A stretch of 64,000 nucleotides of DNA, taken from assembly GCF_000189755.2 (NCBI RefSeq), contig NZ_KI912183.1:2651755-2715754 (forward strand), given 5' to 3'. A program made the position numbers and the translations under genes. A model generated the notes under the pieces. It saw only the letters and a program-made list of their open reading frames with translations. It did not search any database and was not told where the DNA came from. This document shows positions 36,744 through 45,502 of this stretch, piece after piece. Origin of the DNA: Desulfotomaculum nigrificans DSM 574. GTDB taxonomy: Bacteria > Bacillota > Desulfotomaculia > Desulfotomaculales > Desulfotomaculaceae. Each line of letters starts with the position of its first letter. Position 1 is the first letter of the stretch.

Positions 36744-37587
36744 ACGAAAACCCGAATGGCTAAGGGTGAGATTACAAGGGGCGGAAAAATCCCAACAGGT
36801 TAAAGATATGCTGAAAAGACTTTCCCTGCATACAGTGTGTGAGGAAGCCAACTGCCCTAATCTGATTGAATGTTTTGGTCGTAAGACAGCTACTTTTATG
36901 ATTTTAGGCAGTGTCTGTACCCGCAACTGCACCTTCTGTAATGTCACCAAGGGTTTGACCCAGCCTGTTGACCCCGAGGAACCGGCCCATGTGGCAGAGG
37001 CAGTTAAAGAACTGGGCCTAAAGCACGCTGTGATTACCTCGGTAACCAGGGATGACCTGCCCGACGGCGGTGCCGGGCACTTTGCCCGGGTGATTGAAAA
37101 ACTAAAGGAAGCCGGGGTCATTGTGGAAGTGCTGATACCTGATTTTCAAGGTAGCCGTGAAGCACTGGAGATAGTGATTAAAGCTAAACCGCATATCCTT
37201 AATCACAACATCGAAACTGTGCCAAGACTATATCCAACAGTTCGCCCCAAAGCCAGTTATCCACGTTCACTGGAACTGCTTAAAAACTCCAAGGAACTTG
37301 ACGACAGTATATTTACTAAATCAGGTATCATGGTAGGTTTGGGTGAGCAGGAAGCAGAGGTAATTAAGGTAATGCAAGATTTGCGGGAAGCCGGCTGTGA
37401 TATTTTAACCATCGGTCAGTATTTAGCACCATCAGCCAAACATCACCCGGTAATAGAGTATATTCACCTGGACATCTTTAAAAAGTATAAGGATCTGGCT
37501 TATCAAATGGGCTTCAAATATGTTGCTGCCGACCCGCTGGTGCGAAGTTCTTACCATGCGGCAGATGTTTCCGAGGTAATTAGCTAA
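36736..37587 (+). CDS. lipA: Lipoyl synthase LipA (radical SAM)
   Basis: The enzyme inserts two sulfurs into octanoyl-lipoyl domains. The 283-residue protein has the auxiliary cluster Cys set in [13 protein letters not shown] and the radical-SAM motif [10 protein letters not shown] near residue 58; the conserved RSSYHA at the C-terminus supplies the Ser ligand of the auxiliary cluster. GGAGG lies 9 bases upstream of the ATG, within lipB. It is the last gene of lpdA-lipB-lipA and is followed by a terminator. Confidence 0.96.
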   Translation: MHKRKPEWLRVRLQGAEKSQQVKDMLKRLSLHTVCEEANCPNLIECFGRKTATFMILGSVCTRNCTFCNVTKGLTQPVDPEEPAHVAEAVKELGLKHAVITSVTRDDLPDGGAGHFARVIEKLKEAGVIVEVLIPDFQGSREALEIVIKAKPHILNHNIETVPRLYPTVRPKASYPRSLELLKNSKELDDSIFTKSGIMVGLGEQEAEVIKVMQDLREAGCDILTIGQYLAPSAKHHPVIEYIHLDIFKKYKDLAYQMGFKYVAADPLVRSSYHAADVSEVIS

Positions 37588-37593
37588 TGACCA

Positions 37594-37632
37594 AAAGGCT
37601 GCCCCAGAAGTAAATGGGGTTGGCCTTTTTCT
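37594..37632 (+). terminator. Terminator of lpdA-lipB-lipA
   Basis: Imperfect stem AAGGCTGCCCC / GGGGTTGGCCTT with a T-run (CCTTTTTCTTT), 6 bases after the lipA stop codon. Confidence 0.75.
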
Positions 37633-37719
37633 TTGTTGTCAAAAATTATTTAAACTTTGTTCACAATTTCGTGACATTTACGGGGAATAATGCTTTTAAA
37701 CAGAAAGGAGGTGTAGCCA

Positions 37720-38196
37720 GTGAAAAGGAAGTTGATGCTTTTTATTTTGACACTGCTTTTGGTTTTCGGCATCGTGCAAATTGCTTCCGCTGCCGGCCCG
37801 GGGTGGAGCGGTGGTCCAAGGGCACTTTCCAGTGATAACTGGGTTAACCTGGCGGAGACACTGAAGCTCACCGACCAGCAAATCAGCAAGATGCGGGAAA
37901 TACAGCAAAATAGCTACCGGCAGACCCGTGACTTGCGGATCAAATTGCAGGATAGCATGTTCGAATTAAGGCAAATGCAGCTGGAAAAGAATCCGGATAA
38001 GGCTAAAGTGGATGCCAAGATCAAAGAAGTGAATGATCTGCGCAGTAAACTCTATGATGTTCGCCAACAAAGCAGACAGCAGTGCCAAAATATCTTAACA
38101 CCGGAGCAGTTGGCCCAGCTGGCCAAAATCCGCGGGGGGTGCGGTTTATGCCCTAAAGCCGGTGTGGGCGGCACCGGTCAAGGGAATTCCCGGTAA
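37720..38196 (+). CDS. Spy/CpxP-like secreted metal-sensor-type protein
   Basis: The 158-residue protein has a signal peptide (basic start, hydrophobic core to about residue 24, ASA cleavage). The mature helical domain resembles Spy/CpxP/zinc-resistance-associated proteins: LTDQQISKMREIQQNSYRQT, a long heptad region to about residue 120 and LTPEQLAQLAKIRGGCG. The two L-T-x-x-Q-like motifs are characteristic. Near the end CGLC could bind metal. The start is GTG 37720 behind AAGGAGGTG. It is a single gene with its own terminator. The role is probably an envelope chaperone or metal response. Confidence 0.78.
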   Translation: MKRKLMLFILTLLLVFGIVQIASAAGPGWSGGPRALSSDNWVNLAETLKLTDQQISKMREIQQNSYRQTRDLRIKLQDSMFELRQMQLEKNPDKAKVDAKIKEVNDLRSKLYDVRQQSRQQCQNILTPEQLAQLAKIRGGCGLCPKAGVGGTGQGNSR

Positions 38197-38217
38197 GTGA
38201 GGATGCGAAATGCCAAA

Positions 38218-38252
38218 ACGAGGGAGGGGTAATATAAATACCCTCCCTCGTT
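38218..38252 (+). terminator. Terminator between Spy-like gene and the ABC permease
   Basis: Perfect stem CGAGGGAGGG / CCCTCCCTCG with a 12-base AT-rich loop, lying between convergent genes. Confidence 0.8.
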
Positions 38253-38267
38253 ATATTAAGTTAAACC

Positions 38268-39035
38268 TTATTGTTTCCATCTGCAAACTTTATGTTCTAT
38301 ATAATCCAATCCCATGTAAATGATAAACCCCAACAACCCCATGGCAATAATGCCCGCAAACATCTCCTTATAAGCGTACATGGACCAGGCGTCCAACAGG
38401 TAGTAACCAAGCCCCTCCCGACTGGCCACAGTTTCGGCAAAGAACAAAACGGCAATGGCGGTGCCTGAGGCAATGCGCAATGATGTTAACACTTCCGGGA
38501 TCACCGCCGGCCAAACCACGTGTCTGTAAATGTCCCGGCGGGTGGCACCCAGGGATAAAACGGAAGTAATTACCTCTTTATTTATCCCCCTGGCTGCATC
38601 TCTGGTGGTCACCAGGATTTGAAAAAACAGGACAAAGGAAATGAGCGCTATTTTGGACACATCCCCCAAACCAAAAAGGATCATTAATATGGGTAAAAAG
38701 ACAATTTTGGGGATGGGGTAAACAAGGTATATTAAGGGCGCCAGATAGCGATCCAACTTTTCTTCCCGCCCCGCCACCATACCCATGGGTACTGCAAGTA
38801 ACAGAGATATGCCCAGGCTCACCAACACCCTGTAGGTACTAACGTAAAAATGATACCAAAGGGTTTTTGTCATTTCAGTAAAAAAAGTTTTAAATGAAAG
38901 TACCGGCCCCGGCAGGGTATTGATACCATTCATCTCCAACAAAGCCGACAGTAATTGCCAGAATAATAACAGGCTGGCTATCGATAAGATTGTTGATATT
39001 TGTTTATGCCCTGCTTCCTTCTTTTTGTTCTTCAC
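38268..39035 (-). CDS. ABC transporter permease (SsuC/TauC/nitrate-sulfonate family)
   Basis: The 255-residue membrane protein has six helices and the EAA-loop text SLGATRRDIYRHVVWPAVIPEV near residue 160, characteristic of SsuC/TauC/ThiX permeases. It completes an uptake system with the ATPase and the lipoprotein encoded upstream. It overlaps the ATPase gene by 4 bases. The substrate is not identifiable from the permease; sulfonate, taurine, nitrate and pyrimidine-precursor importers all look like this. Confidence 0.88.
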   Translation of the reverse strand: MKNKKKEAGHKQISTILSIASLLLFWQLLSALLEMNGINTLPGPVLSFKTFFTEMTKTLWYHFYVSTYRVLVSLGISLLLAVPMGMVAGREEKLDRYLAPLIYLVYPIPKIVFLPILMILFGLGDVSKIALISFVLFFQILVTTRDAARGINKEVITSVLSLGATRRDIYRHVVWPAVIPEVLTSLRIASGTAIAVLFFAETVASREGLGYYLLDAWSMYAYKEMFAGIIAMGLLGFIIYMGLDYIEHKVCRWKQ

Positions 39036-39772
39036 TGCTCCAGTATCTCCCTTACCCTTGTGGCCACTTCATGAAAATCCTTGGTTTTGCGGTAGGCCAT
39101 GTCTCCTGCCCGGGGGTTATCAACTATTTCTATCACTTGCCCCGGGTGGCCCGCAAAAATTATAATTCTTTGACCCAGGAATATCGCTTCTTCAATGCTG
39201 TGAGTTACTAAAACAAAGGTTATTTTATTGTTTAACCAAATGCTGAGGAGCTGTTTTTGCAGGGCTTCCCGGGTTAAGGCGTCCAGTGCGGAAAAGGGCT
39301 CATCCATTAACAACAGGTCAGGATCTAAGGCCAGGGCCCGGGCAATGCCAATTCGCTGGCGCTGACCACCGCTCAGCTGGGCAGGATAACGGTCTTTCAT
39401 TTCCCAAAGGCCCAGGTCCTTAAGTATTACAGAAACCTTTTCAGTCATTACCTTTTTGGGCACACCTCGTATCTGCAAACCCAATACGGCATTGTCCCAT
39501 ACTGTTTTCCACGGCAGCAACCCGTGCCCCTGTAAAATCAAGGCAGTTTGGCGCCGCACCTGGTGAACTTTTGCCCCATCCACTAATACTTCCCCGGAGT
39601 AATCATGATGTAACCCGGACAGCACGCTAAGCAAAGTGGATTTGCCGCAACCCGAGGGTCCGATAATGGCGCAGGTGCTGCCCCGGGGAACGGTAAAGCA
39701 GACATCCTTTAAGGCTTGTACAGTGCTATTTTTTTGCTTGTAGTACACCGAAAGGTTATTTACTGTGATCAT
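39032..39772 (-). CDS. ABC transporter ATP-binding protein (SsuB/TauB family)
   Basis: The 246-residue ATPase has Walker [17 protein letters not shown]-loop [13 protein letters not shown], signature [16 protein letters not shown], Walker [18 protein letters not shown] and switch His [12 protein letters not shown]. The LPWKTV and SALDALTR wording is typical of the nitrate/sulfonate/taurine group. It lies between the permease and binding-protein genes; a stem-loop precedes it. Confidence 0.92.
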   Translation of the reverse strand: MITVNNLSVYYKQKNSTVQALKDVCFTVPRGSTCAIIGPSGCGKSTLLSVLSGLHHDYSGEVLVDGAKVHQVRRQTALILQGHGLLPWKTVWDNAVLGLQIRGVPKKVMTEKVSVILKDLGLWEMKDRYPAQLSGGQRQRIGIARALALDPDLLLMDEPFSALDALTREALQKQLLSIWLNNKITFVLVTHSIEEAIFLGQRIIIFAGHPGQVIEIVDNPRAGDMAYRKTKDFHEVATRVREILEQ

Positions 39773-39805
39773 AGCGATTATTATTTCGCTCCTTACTAAA
39801 TAGAG

Positions 39806-39825
39806 GGCGCCAAGAATCGCGCCCC
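39806..39825 (-). terminator. Intergenic stem-loop between binding-protein and ATPase genes
   Basis: GGGCGC / GCGCCC stem with an 8-base loop in the 74-bp gap of the minus-strand operon. In uptake operons such hairpins commonly keep the binding protein more abundant than the membrane parts, by partial termination or mRNA protection. There is no long U-run. Confidence 0.5.
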
Positions 39826-39846
39826 CGCTGGATGGGTTTATTTAAA

Positions 39847-40812
39847 TTACTTTTCTAAAACCCGCGCATCAACCAGGTCTTGATAAGAAAGAGTGCTTTT
39901 TAACAATTTGTGATCAACCATCCACTTAACCACTTTTTCCACGTCCTGGGCGGCAGGCAGCACCGGCTGTGAGAAATGAAACTTGAGCTTATTCTCCTTG
40001 TTATCCAGCAGCTGCTTGGGCACCCTGGCCTTTTCCACCAGGATGTTGTCAAATTGCTCGGGTTTGGACTGGATGTCGGAAACAGCTTTGGTGTAGGCTT
40101 GCATCAGTTTCTTTATGCCAGCCAGGTTTTTATCCAGAGCTTCTTGTCTAACCATTACCACCGTTGGCGAAACGGTATTCTTAGTATTATCCAAAACTAA
40201 ATTAGCACCGCTCTGTTCAGCCAGGGTGGCAAAAGGATCCGGCAATACCGCTGCCTTTACGGTACCGTTTAAAAGGGCATCTAATCGTACGGGAAGTTTG
40301 GGGATGGCTGTCTTCTTAATTTCATCCTGATTAAACCCGGCACTGAGCAGTAACCCGTCGGTAATGAATTCATTAATGGTATTTAACGACATAGCAATGG
40401 GTACATTTTTCAGCTGAACAACGTTTTTAATGCCGGAGTTTGGTGCCGATAAAATACCAAATCTATTTTCGCCGGGTGTAATACCCTGGGCAACGGCAAC
40501 CGCCTTGACTTTGGTGCCGGAATTTTGCATGGCTGCCACTGCCAGCAGATCTCCTACTGCTCCATCAATTTGTTTAGCGGCAAAGGCACTATCCCGTTCA
40601 AGCGCGCTGGGAAAAGGAACTAATTCTACATCCAGCCCCGCTTCTTTAAAATATCCCTTTTCTTCGGCTACCCAAAAGGGCAGGTTATCCGCTATAGGTA
40701 ACATACCCAACTTAATCTTTAAGGGCGCTTGTTCCTTACCCGCACATCCTCCGGTAAAAAGAACAACGGTAATTAATAAAAAGAATGAGATGAACTTCAG
40801 GGACCTTTGCAT
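39847..40812 (-). CDS. ABC transporter substrate-binding lipoprotein (SsuA/NMT1 family)
   Basis: The 321-residue lipoprotein has a signal sequence ending in the lipobox FTGGC (Cys near residue 23). The mature part begins with KIKLGMLPIADNLPFWVAEE and continues KGYFKEAGLDVELVPFPSA, the opening of NMT1/THI5-SsuA-like proteins, then DGAVGDLLAV and a hinge AAVLPDPFATLAE. It captures a small anion or aromatic precursor outside the cell for the SsuBC-like partners downstream. ATG 40812 with AAGGAG is chosen; the GTG at 40821 is inside that site. First gene of the minus-strand operon. Confidence 0.88.
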   Translation of the reverse strand: MQRSLKFISFFLLITVVLFTGGCAGKEQAPLKIKLGMLPIADNLPFWVAEEKGYFKEAGLDVELVPFPSALERDSAFAAKQIDGAVGDLLAVAAMQNSGTKVKAVAVAQGITPGENRFGILSAPNSGIKNVVQLKNVPIAMSLNTINEFITDGLLLSAGFNQDEIKKTAIPKLPVRLDALLNGTVKAAVLPDPFATLAEQSGANLVLDNTKNTVSPTVVMVRQEALDKNLAGIKKLMQAYTKAVSDIQSKPEQFDNILVEKARVPKQLLDNKENKLKFHFSQPVLPAAQDVEKVVKWMVDHKLLKSTLSYQDLVDARVLEK

Positions 40813-40984
40813 CGCAGCCACTCCTTGTCATATTTGTATTACAGAATTTCTACTTTTTACACGTAAATCCTTCATCTTAAATTTTATATGATCGACAATT
40901 TGCGACGGAATATCTAAAGGAATAAATCAGCATGCAAAGAATTACCGTTGGTAATATATTTGTAAGCAAAGATTTATTTTTAGT

Positions 40985-41027
40985 TGTGATAAATGTCACA
41001 GTGGTTTAATAATTTTCACAATAATAT
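40985..41027 (+). promoter_or_regulatory. Candidate Crp/Fnr-type site and -10 box of the ankyrin lipoprotein gene
   Basis: A perfect TGTGA-TAAATG-TCACA palindrome at 40985-41000. A TAATAT hexamer at 41022-41027 starts 37 bp after its first base, giving the class II activator spacing shared with the promoters at 8585, 45523 and 47325. No -35 box is seen. The region between the two divergent genes (40813-41067) is otherwise AT-rich and featureless. Confidence 0.65.
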
Positions 41028-41067
41028 TAATTAAACAACTATTCTTTAAAGGGGGAGGTTAACAAGC

Positions 41068-42342
41068 GTGACAAAAGCTGGGAAGTTATTGCTGGTGCTG
41101 ATAATCTCAATGATTATTACCGCATGCAGTGGGCCAACTGCCGACAAATTGGCCAAAACCGGCGAAGCCAACCGGGAAGCTTTTCTGGCAGCTGTGGCTA
41201 AAGGGGATGTGGCGGCGGTCAAAGCCGGGGTGGATGCCGGTGTAAACCTCAATGAAAAAGGCACGGACGGGAAAACACCTCTAATTCTGGCTGCCCAGGC
41301 CGGTCGGACGGAAATCGTAAAACTACTGTTGGCTAAAGGGGCAGCAGTTACGGCCAGGGATAATGCCAATGCTTCAGCCCTTTTCTACGCGGCCAGTAAT
41401 GGATGTACCGAGATTGTTCAAATGCTGCTGGAAAAAGGGGCGGATGTTAACGATAAAAACAAAGACGGTATGACGGCTTTAATATCTGCCGCGGGGATGG
41501 GTCACCAGGAGATTGTGCGCATGCTGTTGGCCCGGGGCGCTGATCCCAATGCCGCGAATGATTTTAATACCACCCCCTTAATTGCGGCCGCCGGGGAAGG
41601 CCATACGGAAATTGTGCAAATGCTGCTGGCCCAGGGTGCTAATATCAATGCCCAAAATAATGATGGCACTACAGCGTTAATTTTTGCCGCCGGTGAGGGG
41701 TACACCGATATTGTTAAATTATTGCTGGCTAAGGGGGCTAATGTTAACCTGTGCAATACCAGCGGGGTGACAGCTCTTATCCCCGCTGCGGGCAAAGGTT
41801 ATACCGACATAGTTAAAATGCTGCTGGCCAAGGACGCAGCGGTTAACATCCAGGATAAAACCGGTCTTACGGCACTGATGGCGGCAGCGCAAAATAACTA
41901 TGGCCAAATAGTTAAGCTGCTACTGGCCAAAGGTGCAAAGGTTGATGCCAGGGATAATGATGGTGTAACGGCCCTGATGTTAGCCGCTGGCCAGGGTTAC
42001 GCCGATATTGTAAGTGATTTGTTAGCCCAAAATCCGGATGTGAACACCAGAGATAACCTGGGTATGACCGCTCTGCACCCGGCAGCCGGTAACGGCCATG
42101 TAGAAATTGTAAAATTATTATTGGCCAAAGGGGCCAATATTAACGCCCAAAATAATATTGGCATAACCCCCTTGATGTTTGCTGCCGGCAAAGGCCACGC
42201 CAAGGTAGTAGAATTACTTTTGGCCCATGGCGCCAATGTTAATGACAGGGATAAAGACGGACGCACCGCCCTCATGCATGCCATGGGTATGGGTTATAAG
42301 AATGTGGCGGCCATATTGAAGGAAAAGGGTGCCAGTACTTAA
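41068..42342 (+). CDS. Ankyrin-repeat lipoprotein with twelve repeats
   Basis: The 424-residue protein has a lipoprotein signal (hydrophobic core then IITACSG, Cys near residue 20), so it should be anchored outside the cell membrane. From about residue 36 to the end it is built of twelve 33-residue ankyrin repeats of the form G-x-T-A-L-x-x-A-A-x-x-G-H/Y-x-x-I-V-x-x-L-L; the first and last are capping repeats. The DNA has a matching 99-bp period. Ankyrin arrays bind other proteins; no enzymatic domain is present. GTG 41068 is used, with GGGGGAGG upstream. A candidate Crp/Fnr-type promoter precedes it and an SBF-family transporter gene follows within 32 bases, so the two probably work together. 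The partner is unknown. Confidence 0.9.
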   Translation: MTKAGKLLLVLIISMIITACSGPTADKLAKTGEANREAFLAAVAKGDVAAVKAGVDAGVNLNEKGTDGKTPLILAAQAGRTEIVKLLLAKGAAVTARDNANASALFYAASNGCTEIVQMLLEKGADVNDKNKDGMTALISAAGMGHQEIVRMLLARGADPNAANDFNTTPLIAAAGEGHTEIVQMLLAQGANINAQNNDGTTALIFAAGEGYTDIVKLLLAKGANVNLCNTSGVTALIPAAGKGYTDIVKMLLAKDAAVNIQDKTGLTALMAAAQNNYGQIVKLLLAKGAKVDARDNDGVTALMLAAGQGYADIVSDLLAQNPDVNTRDNLGMTALHPAAGNGHVEIVKLLLAKGANINAQNNIGITPLMFAAGKGHAKVVELLLAHGANVNDRDKDGRTALMHAMGMGYKNVAAILKEKGAST

Positions 42343-42374
42343 GTGCTATGGTGTAAGTTGTGCCGGGAGGTGGA

Positions 42375-43385
42375 ATGATGAAGACTTTGCTTTTTCTCCC
42401 GTCACGTAATTTGGCCTTGACCATCCCCATCGTTTTAATGGCAGGTTTTATCGTCGGACTGTCAGTGGATACGGCAGGGTTGAAAAACTATATTTTACCT
42501 GTATCAATGCTGATGATTTATCCCATTATGATTGGTTTCAGTATTGGGGAATTGTTGAATCTGTCTCATACCAGGTTAATACTGACCGCCGGTGTCATAA
42601 ATTTTGCCTTTATTCCGCTGGCGGCCTACCTGCTGGGTAAAGTTCTTTTGTCCCATGACCCGCAACTTTTTGCCGGTTTGGCGGTGGCCTCCTTACTCCC
42701 CACCTCTAACATGACCATTGCCTTTACCATGTTTACTAAAGGCAATGTTACCGCCAGTATTAAAATGACAGTGGCAGGACTGGTTGCCGGTTCATTGTTA
42801 GCTCCCTGGTATTTGCTGGCCATGGTGGGCAAGTATATACCCTTTGATGTGCTGTTTATTATCAAGACCCTGGGCATAGTGGTCTTTATTCCGCTTATAT
42901 TGGGTAACATTACTTATTCATTCTTACTAAGAAAATATACCCATGAGCAGTTTAATCGGCAGATTAAACCTTACTTACCGGCCATTAGCGCATGGGGGGC
43001 CATATATATTGTTTTTACCAGCATTAGCATTAACGCTTACCGGATTGTTGCTAATCCCAAACTACTTCTCAATGGGTTGTTGGTGCAGGTAATCTTTTAT
43101 GTGATTAATTACTTTATCGTGATTAAAATAGGACGGCATTATTTTAATAAAGAAGATGCCATATCCCTAGTTTATGGTACCGTTCTACGTAACCTTTCTA
43201 TTTCCATTGGCCTGGCAGCCACCGCCTTTGGGCCCCGTGCTGCTTTGATGGTTTCGCTGGCCTTCCTGTTTCAGGGGCAGGCTGCGGCCTGGTTTTCCAG
43301 GTTGGTGGAGAAAAATAAATTAAGGGTGGGAAAGGAATACAAATTAAATGGGTCAGACCATCAACCTGTTTTCAGAGATGGTTGA
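42375..43385 (+). CDS. Bile acid:sodium symporter / arsenite-permease-like (SBF superfamily) transporter
   Basis: The 336-residue membrane protein has about ten helices. It shows the SBF/ACR3-like pattern: MLMIYPIMIGFSIGEL in the first third, ASLLPTSNMTIAFTMFTKGN (the helix-break region with the conserved Pro-Thr-Ser-Asn), GTVLRNLSISIGLA near residue 265 and a short hydrophilic tail. Family members carry bile acids, arsenite or small organic anions; neighbouring genes give no arsenic context. ATG 42375 (or 42378) follows GGGAGG at 42365-42370. It is downstream of, and probably co-transcribed with, the ankyrin lipoprotein. Confidence 0.8.
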   Translation: MMKTLLFLPSRNLALTIPIVLMAGFIVGLSVDTAGLKNYILPVSMLMIYPIMIGFSIGELLNLSHTRLILTAGVINFAFIPLAAYLLGKVLLSHDPQLFAGLAVASLLPTSNMTIAFTMFTKGNVTASIKMTVAGLVAGSLLAPWYLLAMVGKYIPFDVLFIIKTLGIVVFIPLILGNITYSFLLRKYTHEQFNRQIKPYLPAISAWGAIYIVFTSISINAYRIVANPKLLLNGLLVQVIFYVINYFIVIKIGRHYFNKEDAISLVYGTVLRNLSISIGLAATAFGPRAALMVSLAFLFQGQAAAWFSRLVEKNKLRVGKEYKLNGSDHQPVFRDG

Positions 43386-43439
43386 GGTGACAGGGTAAAA
43401 AGGCTCGGATTTGAGTTTATCCCATAAGATTAGTTTTTT

Positions 43440-43469
43440 AAGAAGTAGTCCCGGCGGCTGCTTCTTTTA
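43440..43469 (+). terminator. Terminator after the SBF transporter
   Basis: Stem AAGAAGTAG / CTGCTTCTT (one G-U pair) with a GC loop and a TTTAT tail, 54 bases after the stop codon. The rest of 43386-43586 shows no further gene. Confidence 0.6.
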
Positions 43470-43586
43470 TTATCTTCAGCTTGGGCAGGATACGGGCACC
43501 GCCGATGGTCATTACTTGGTGATTTAATGGTAAAACTAAAAACCTTATGGTAATATTTAGGTACTATAAATTCGAGGTGAGCGCTG

Positions 43587-43955
43587 GTGAAGGATGATCA
43601 GGTAAATCCTGCTTTTAGTTACATTGCCGCCAATATTGATAAAATGCTGGTGCCAACGCTGCTGTTTTTTTTGTATCGGAAACCGTCCCACGGGTATGAA
43701 CTGATTCAAAAAATCAATGCATCTCCTTTTTGCGAAGTGGAGGTGGACCCGGCCACCATCTATCGCAATTTACGCCGGATGGAAGAGGACGGACTGGTGG
43801 TTTCCAAGTGGCAGACCGGTCAGGCAGGCCCAGCCCGGCGGTCTTATGAATTAAGTACGGAGGGTGAAGCAGCACTGAGGTATTGTGTTGATTTAATCTC
43901 CCATAAGGTTAAAGTTTTACAAGCCTTTCTGGAGGAATATAAGAACAGAGGTTAA
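43587..43955 (+). CDS. PadR-family transcriptional regulator
   Basis: The 122-residue winged-helix protein has the PadR pattern: LVPTLLFFLYRKPSHGYELIQKI, then EVDPATIYRNLRRMEEDGLVVSKW, the recognition helix and wing, and RRSYELSTEGEAALRY. PadR proteins usually repress a neighbouring gene and respond to small ligands. The start is GTG 43587. A gene for an oxyanion-binding-type protein follows within 9 bases, suggesting one transcript. Confidence 0.9.
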   Translation: MKDDQVNPAFSYIAANIDKMLVPTLLFFLYRKPSHGYELIQKINASPFCEVEVDPATIYRNLRRMEEDGLVVSKWQTGQAGPARRSYELSTEGEAALRYCVDLISHKVKVLQAFLEEYKNRG

Positions 43956-43964
43956 GGGGGTAGG

Positions 43965-44780
43965 ATGGTTTTGTACCTCAAAATATTACATGCCGGGGCT
44001 TTAAGAATGCCAATTACCAAATGTGTTAAACTGTTAAAAAAATTGCATGGGGATGTGCAGGTTGATTTGGAGTCTTACGGTTCCCGCGCCTGTGCCAAAC
44101 AGGTAAGGGAAGGCAAAGTGGTGGATATTTTAGCCCTGGCCGACCCGGTGCTGTTTGATGAACTGCTGGTACCGGAATATGTGGACCGTTATTATATATT
44201 TGGCAATGATCAAATTGTGCTGTCCTACGATGAATTTTCCCGGGGCAGCAGTGAGATTAACGAACAAAACTGGATGGACATCCTATTGAGGGAAGATGTG
44301 GCCTTTGGGCGCTCGGATGAAAACATGGACCCTTGCGGCTACCGGACATTGATGGTATGGCAACTGGCCGAGCGATATTATAAGCGGCCGGGGCTTTTTG
44401 ACAGCCTAAACAAGAAGTGTACGGATGATAAAATTTATCCCAAGTCCTATGACCTGGGAACGGATATTTTGGAAGGTAAACTGGATTATGCCTTTCAATA
44501 CCTCTGCGTGGCCAACCAGTTCAGGTTAAAATACATCACCCTGCCAGAGAAAATTAACCTGTCTAACCCAGCCCATGCTGATTATTACCAACAGGTCTCA
44601 GTTGTACTTAAGGGTAAAACCCCCCGGGACCAAGTTGTGATCACCGGGGCTCCCGTTGAGTTTGCCGTGGCCATTCCCAAGAACGCGGCCAACCAAGAAG
44701 TGGCCAGGATTTTTTTAGATCTGATGCTAAGTAAACGGGGGCAGCAGGTATTAGAAAACTGCGGGCTGATTCCTTACTAA
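43965..44780 (+). CDS. WtpA/ModA-like oxyanion-binding protein without signal peptide
   Basis: The 271-residue protein matches the periplasmic-binding fold of tungstate/molybdate-binding WtpA/ModA: LKILHAGALRMPITK, VVDILALADPVLFDE, QIVLSYDE, and FGRSDENMDPCGYRTLMVW, the segment that in WtpA supplies ligand and coordinating Glu/Asp groups. Unlike normal members it begins directly with the first strand of the fold; there is no signal peptide or lipobox, and no permease or ATPase gene is nearby. It starts at ATG 43965 after GGGGG and a longer N-terminus is blocked by the padR gene. It may therefore be cytoplasmic, perhaps presenting the bound anion to the PadR regulator; that is inference. Confidence 0.8.
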   Translation: MVLYLKILHAGALRMPITKCVKLLKKLHGDVQVDLESYGSRACAKQVREGKVVDILALADPVLFDELLVPEYVDRYYIFGNDQIVLSYDEFSRGSSEINEQNWMDILLREDVAFGRSDENMDPCGYRTLMVWQLAERYYKRPGLFDSLNKKCTDDKIYPKSYDLGTDILEGKLDYAFQYLCVANQFRLKYITLPEKINLSNPAHADYYQQVSVVLKGKTPRDQVVITGAPVEFAVAIPKNAANQEVARIFLDLMLSKRGQQVLENCGLIPY

Positions 44781-44809
44781 AATAACTAACAGCATACAGG
44801 AGATTGTTT

Positions 44810-45478
44810 ATGAAGGCAGCACAGCTTACGCTTTTGCAAAAACGGTTACCTGAGAGTCCCGGTATTAACGGTAGGGACGAGTATCTAAATTCGGTTGTGT
44901 TAGTTTTGCTTATATTAATCAGTGGGGAATACCACTTTGTGTTTGAACAAAGATCTGCCAATATTCCACAGGGAGGGGAAATTTGTTTTCCGGGCGGGAA
45001 ATTTGAGGAAGATAAAGACTTAAGCCGGGAGGAAACAGCTATTCGTGAAACCACGGAAGAAATGGGTATTCCGGCAGATAAAATAAGTATTATCGGTCGG
45101 CTGGACAGTATTGTAGCTCCTATGGGCGCCATTGTGGATGCCTTTGTGGGTGTGGCCGATATTGATGTTCATGAAATAAAGGCTAATCCCAATGAAGTGG
45201 CCAGGGTTTTTACTATACCTGTGGACTACTTCCAAAAAAATGAGCCGGAAACTTACTTTGCTACAGTTAAAGTTCATCCTTCTTATACGGATGAGCAAAG
45301 CGGGCAAGAAATTATTACGTTTCCGGCAGAGATGTTAGGCTTACCCGAAAGATATAGCCAACCATGGGGTAAACTGAAATATAAAATCCTGGTTTATAAA
45401 ACCCAGGAAGGAATTGTATGGGGTATAACGGCCAGATTTATTTATGATGTTATAAATAAATTAAGCTGTAAAAATTAA
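44810..45478 (+). CDS. Nudix hydrolase, CoA-pyrophosphatase type
   Basis: The 222-residue protein matches the UPF0035/NudL group: QRSANIPQGGEICFPGGKFE precedes a Nudix box ending in RETTEEMGI, with the two metal-binding glutamates. The QRS-x-N-x-x-Q-x-G-E text before the box is the CoA-binding signature of this group, so CoA or a CoA-like substrate is likely. ATG 44810 is chosen with AGGAG seven bases upstream; TTG 44804 is too close. Third gene of the padR-wtpA-like-nudix run. Confidence 0.87.
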   Translation: MKAAQLTLLQKRLPESPGINGRDEYLNSVVLVLLILISGEYHFVFEQRSANIPQGGEICFPGGKFEEDKDLSREETAIRETTEEMGIPADKISIIGRLDSIVAPMGAIVDAFVGVADIDVHEIKANPNEVARVFTIPVDYFQKNEPETYFATVKVHPSYTDEQSGQEIITFPAEMLGLPERYSQPWGKLKYKILVYKTQEGIVWGITARFIYDVINKLSCKN

Positions 45479-45502
45479 GTTTTGCAATAAATTTCAAAAA
45501 TA

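Noticed and set aside
37661..37674. Palindrome TCAC-AATTTC-GTGA upstream of the Spy-like gene
   Set aside because: The half-sites have reversed polarity compared with TGTGA-N6-TCACA and no -10 box has the matching offset, so I did not count it as a member of the candidate regulon.
41068..42342. 99-bp periodicity as a tandem DNA repeat or CRISPR-like array
   Set aside because: The period equals the 33-residue ankyrin repeat and the copies are diverged at DNA level, so it is coding repetition.
43444..43560. Minus-strand frame ending GGARILPKLKIIKEAAAGTTS in the gap before padR
   Set aside because: Only about 40 codons, runs through a terminator stem and the padR promoter region, and has no ribosome binding site. 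Too weak to call a gene or remnant.
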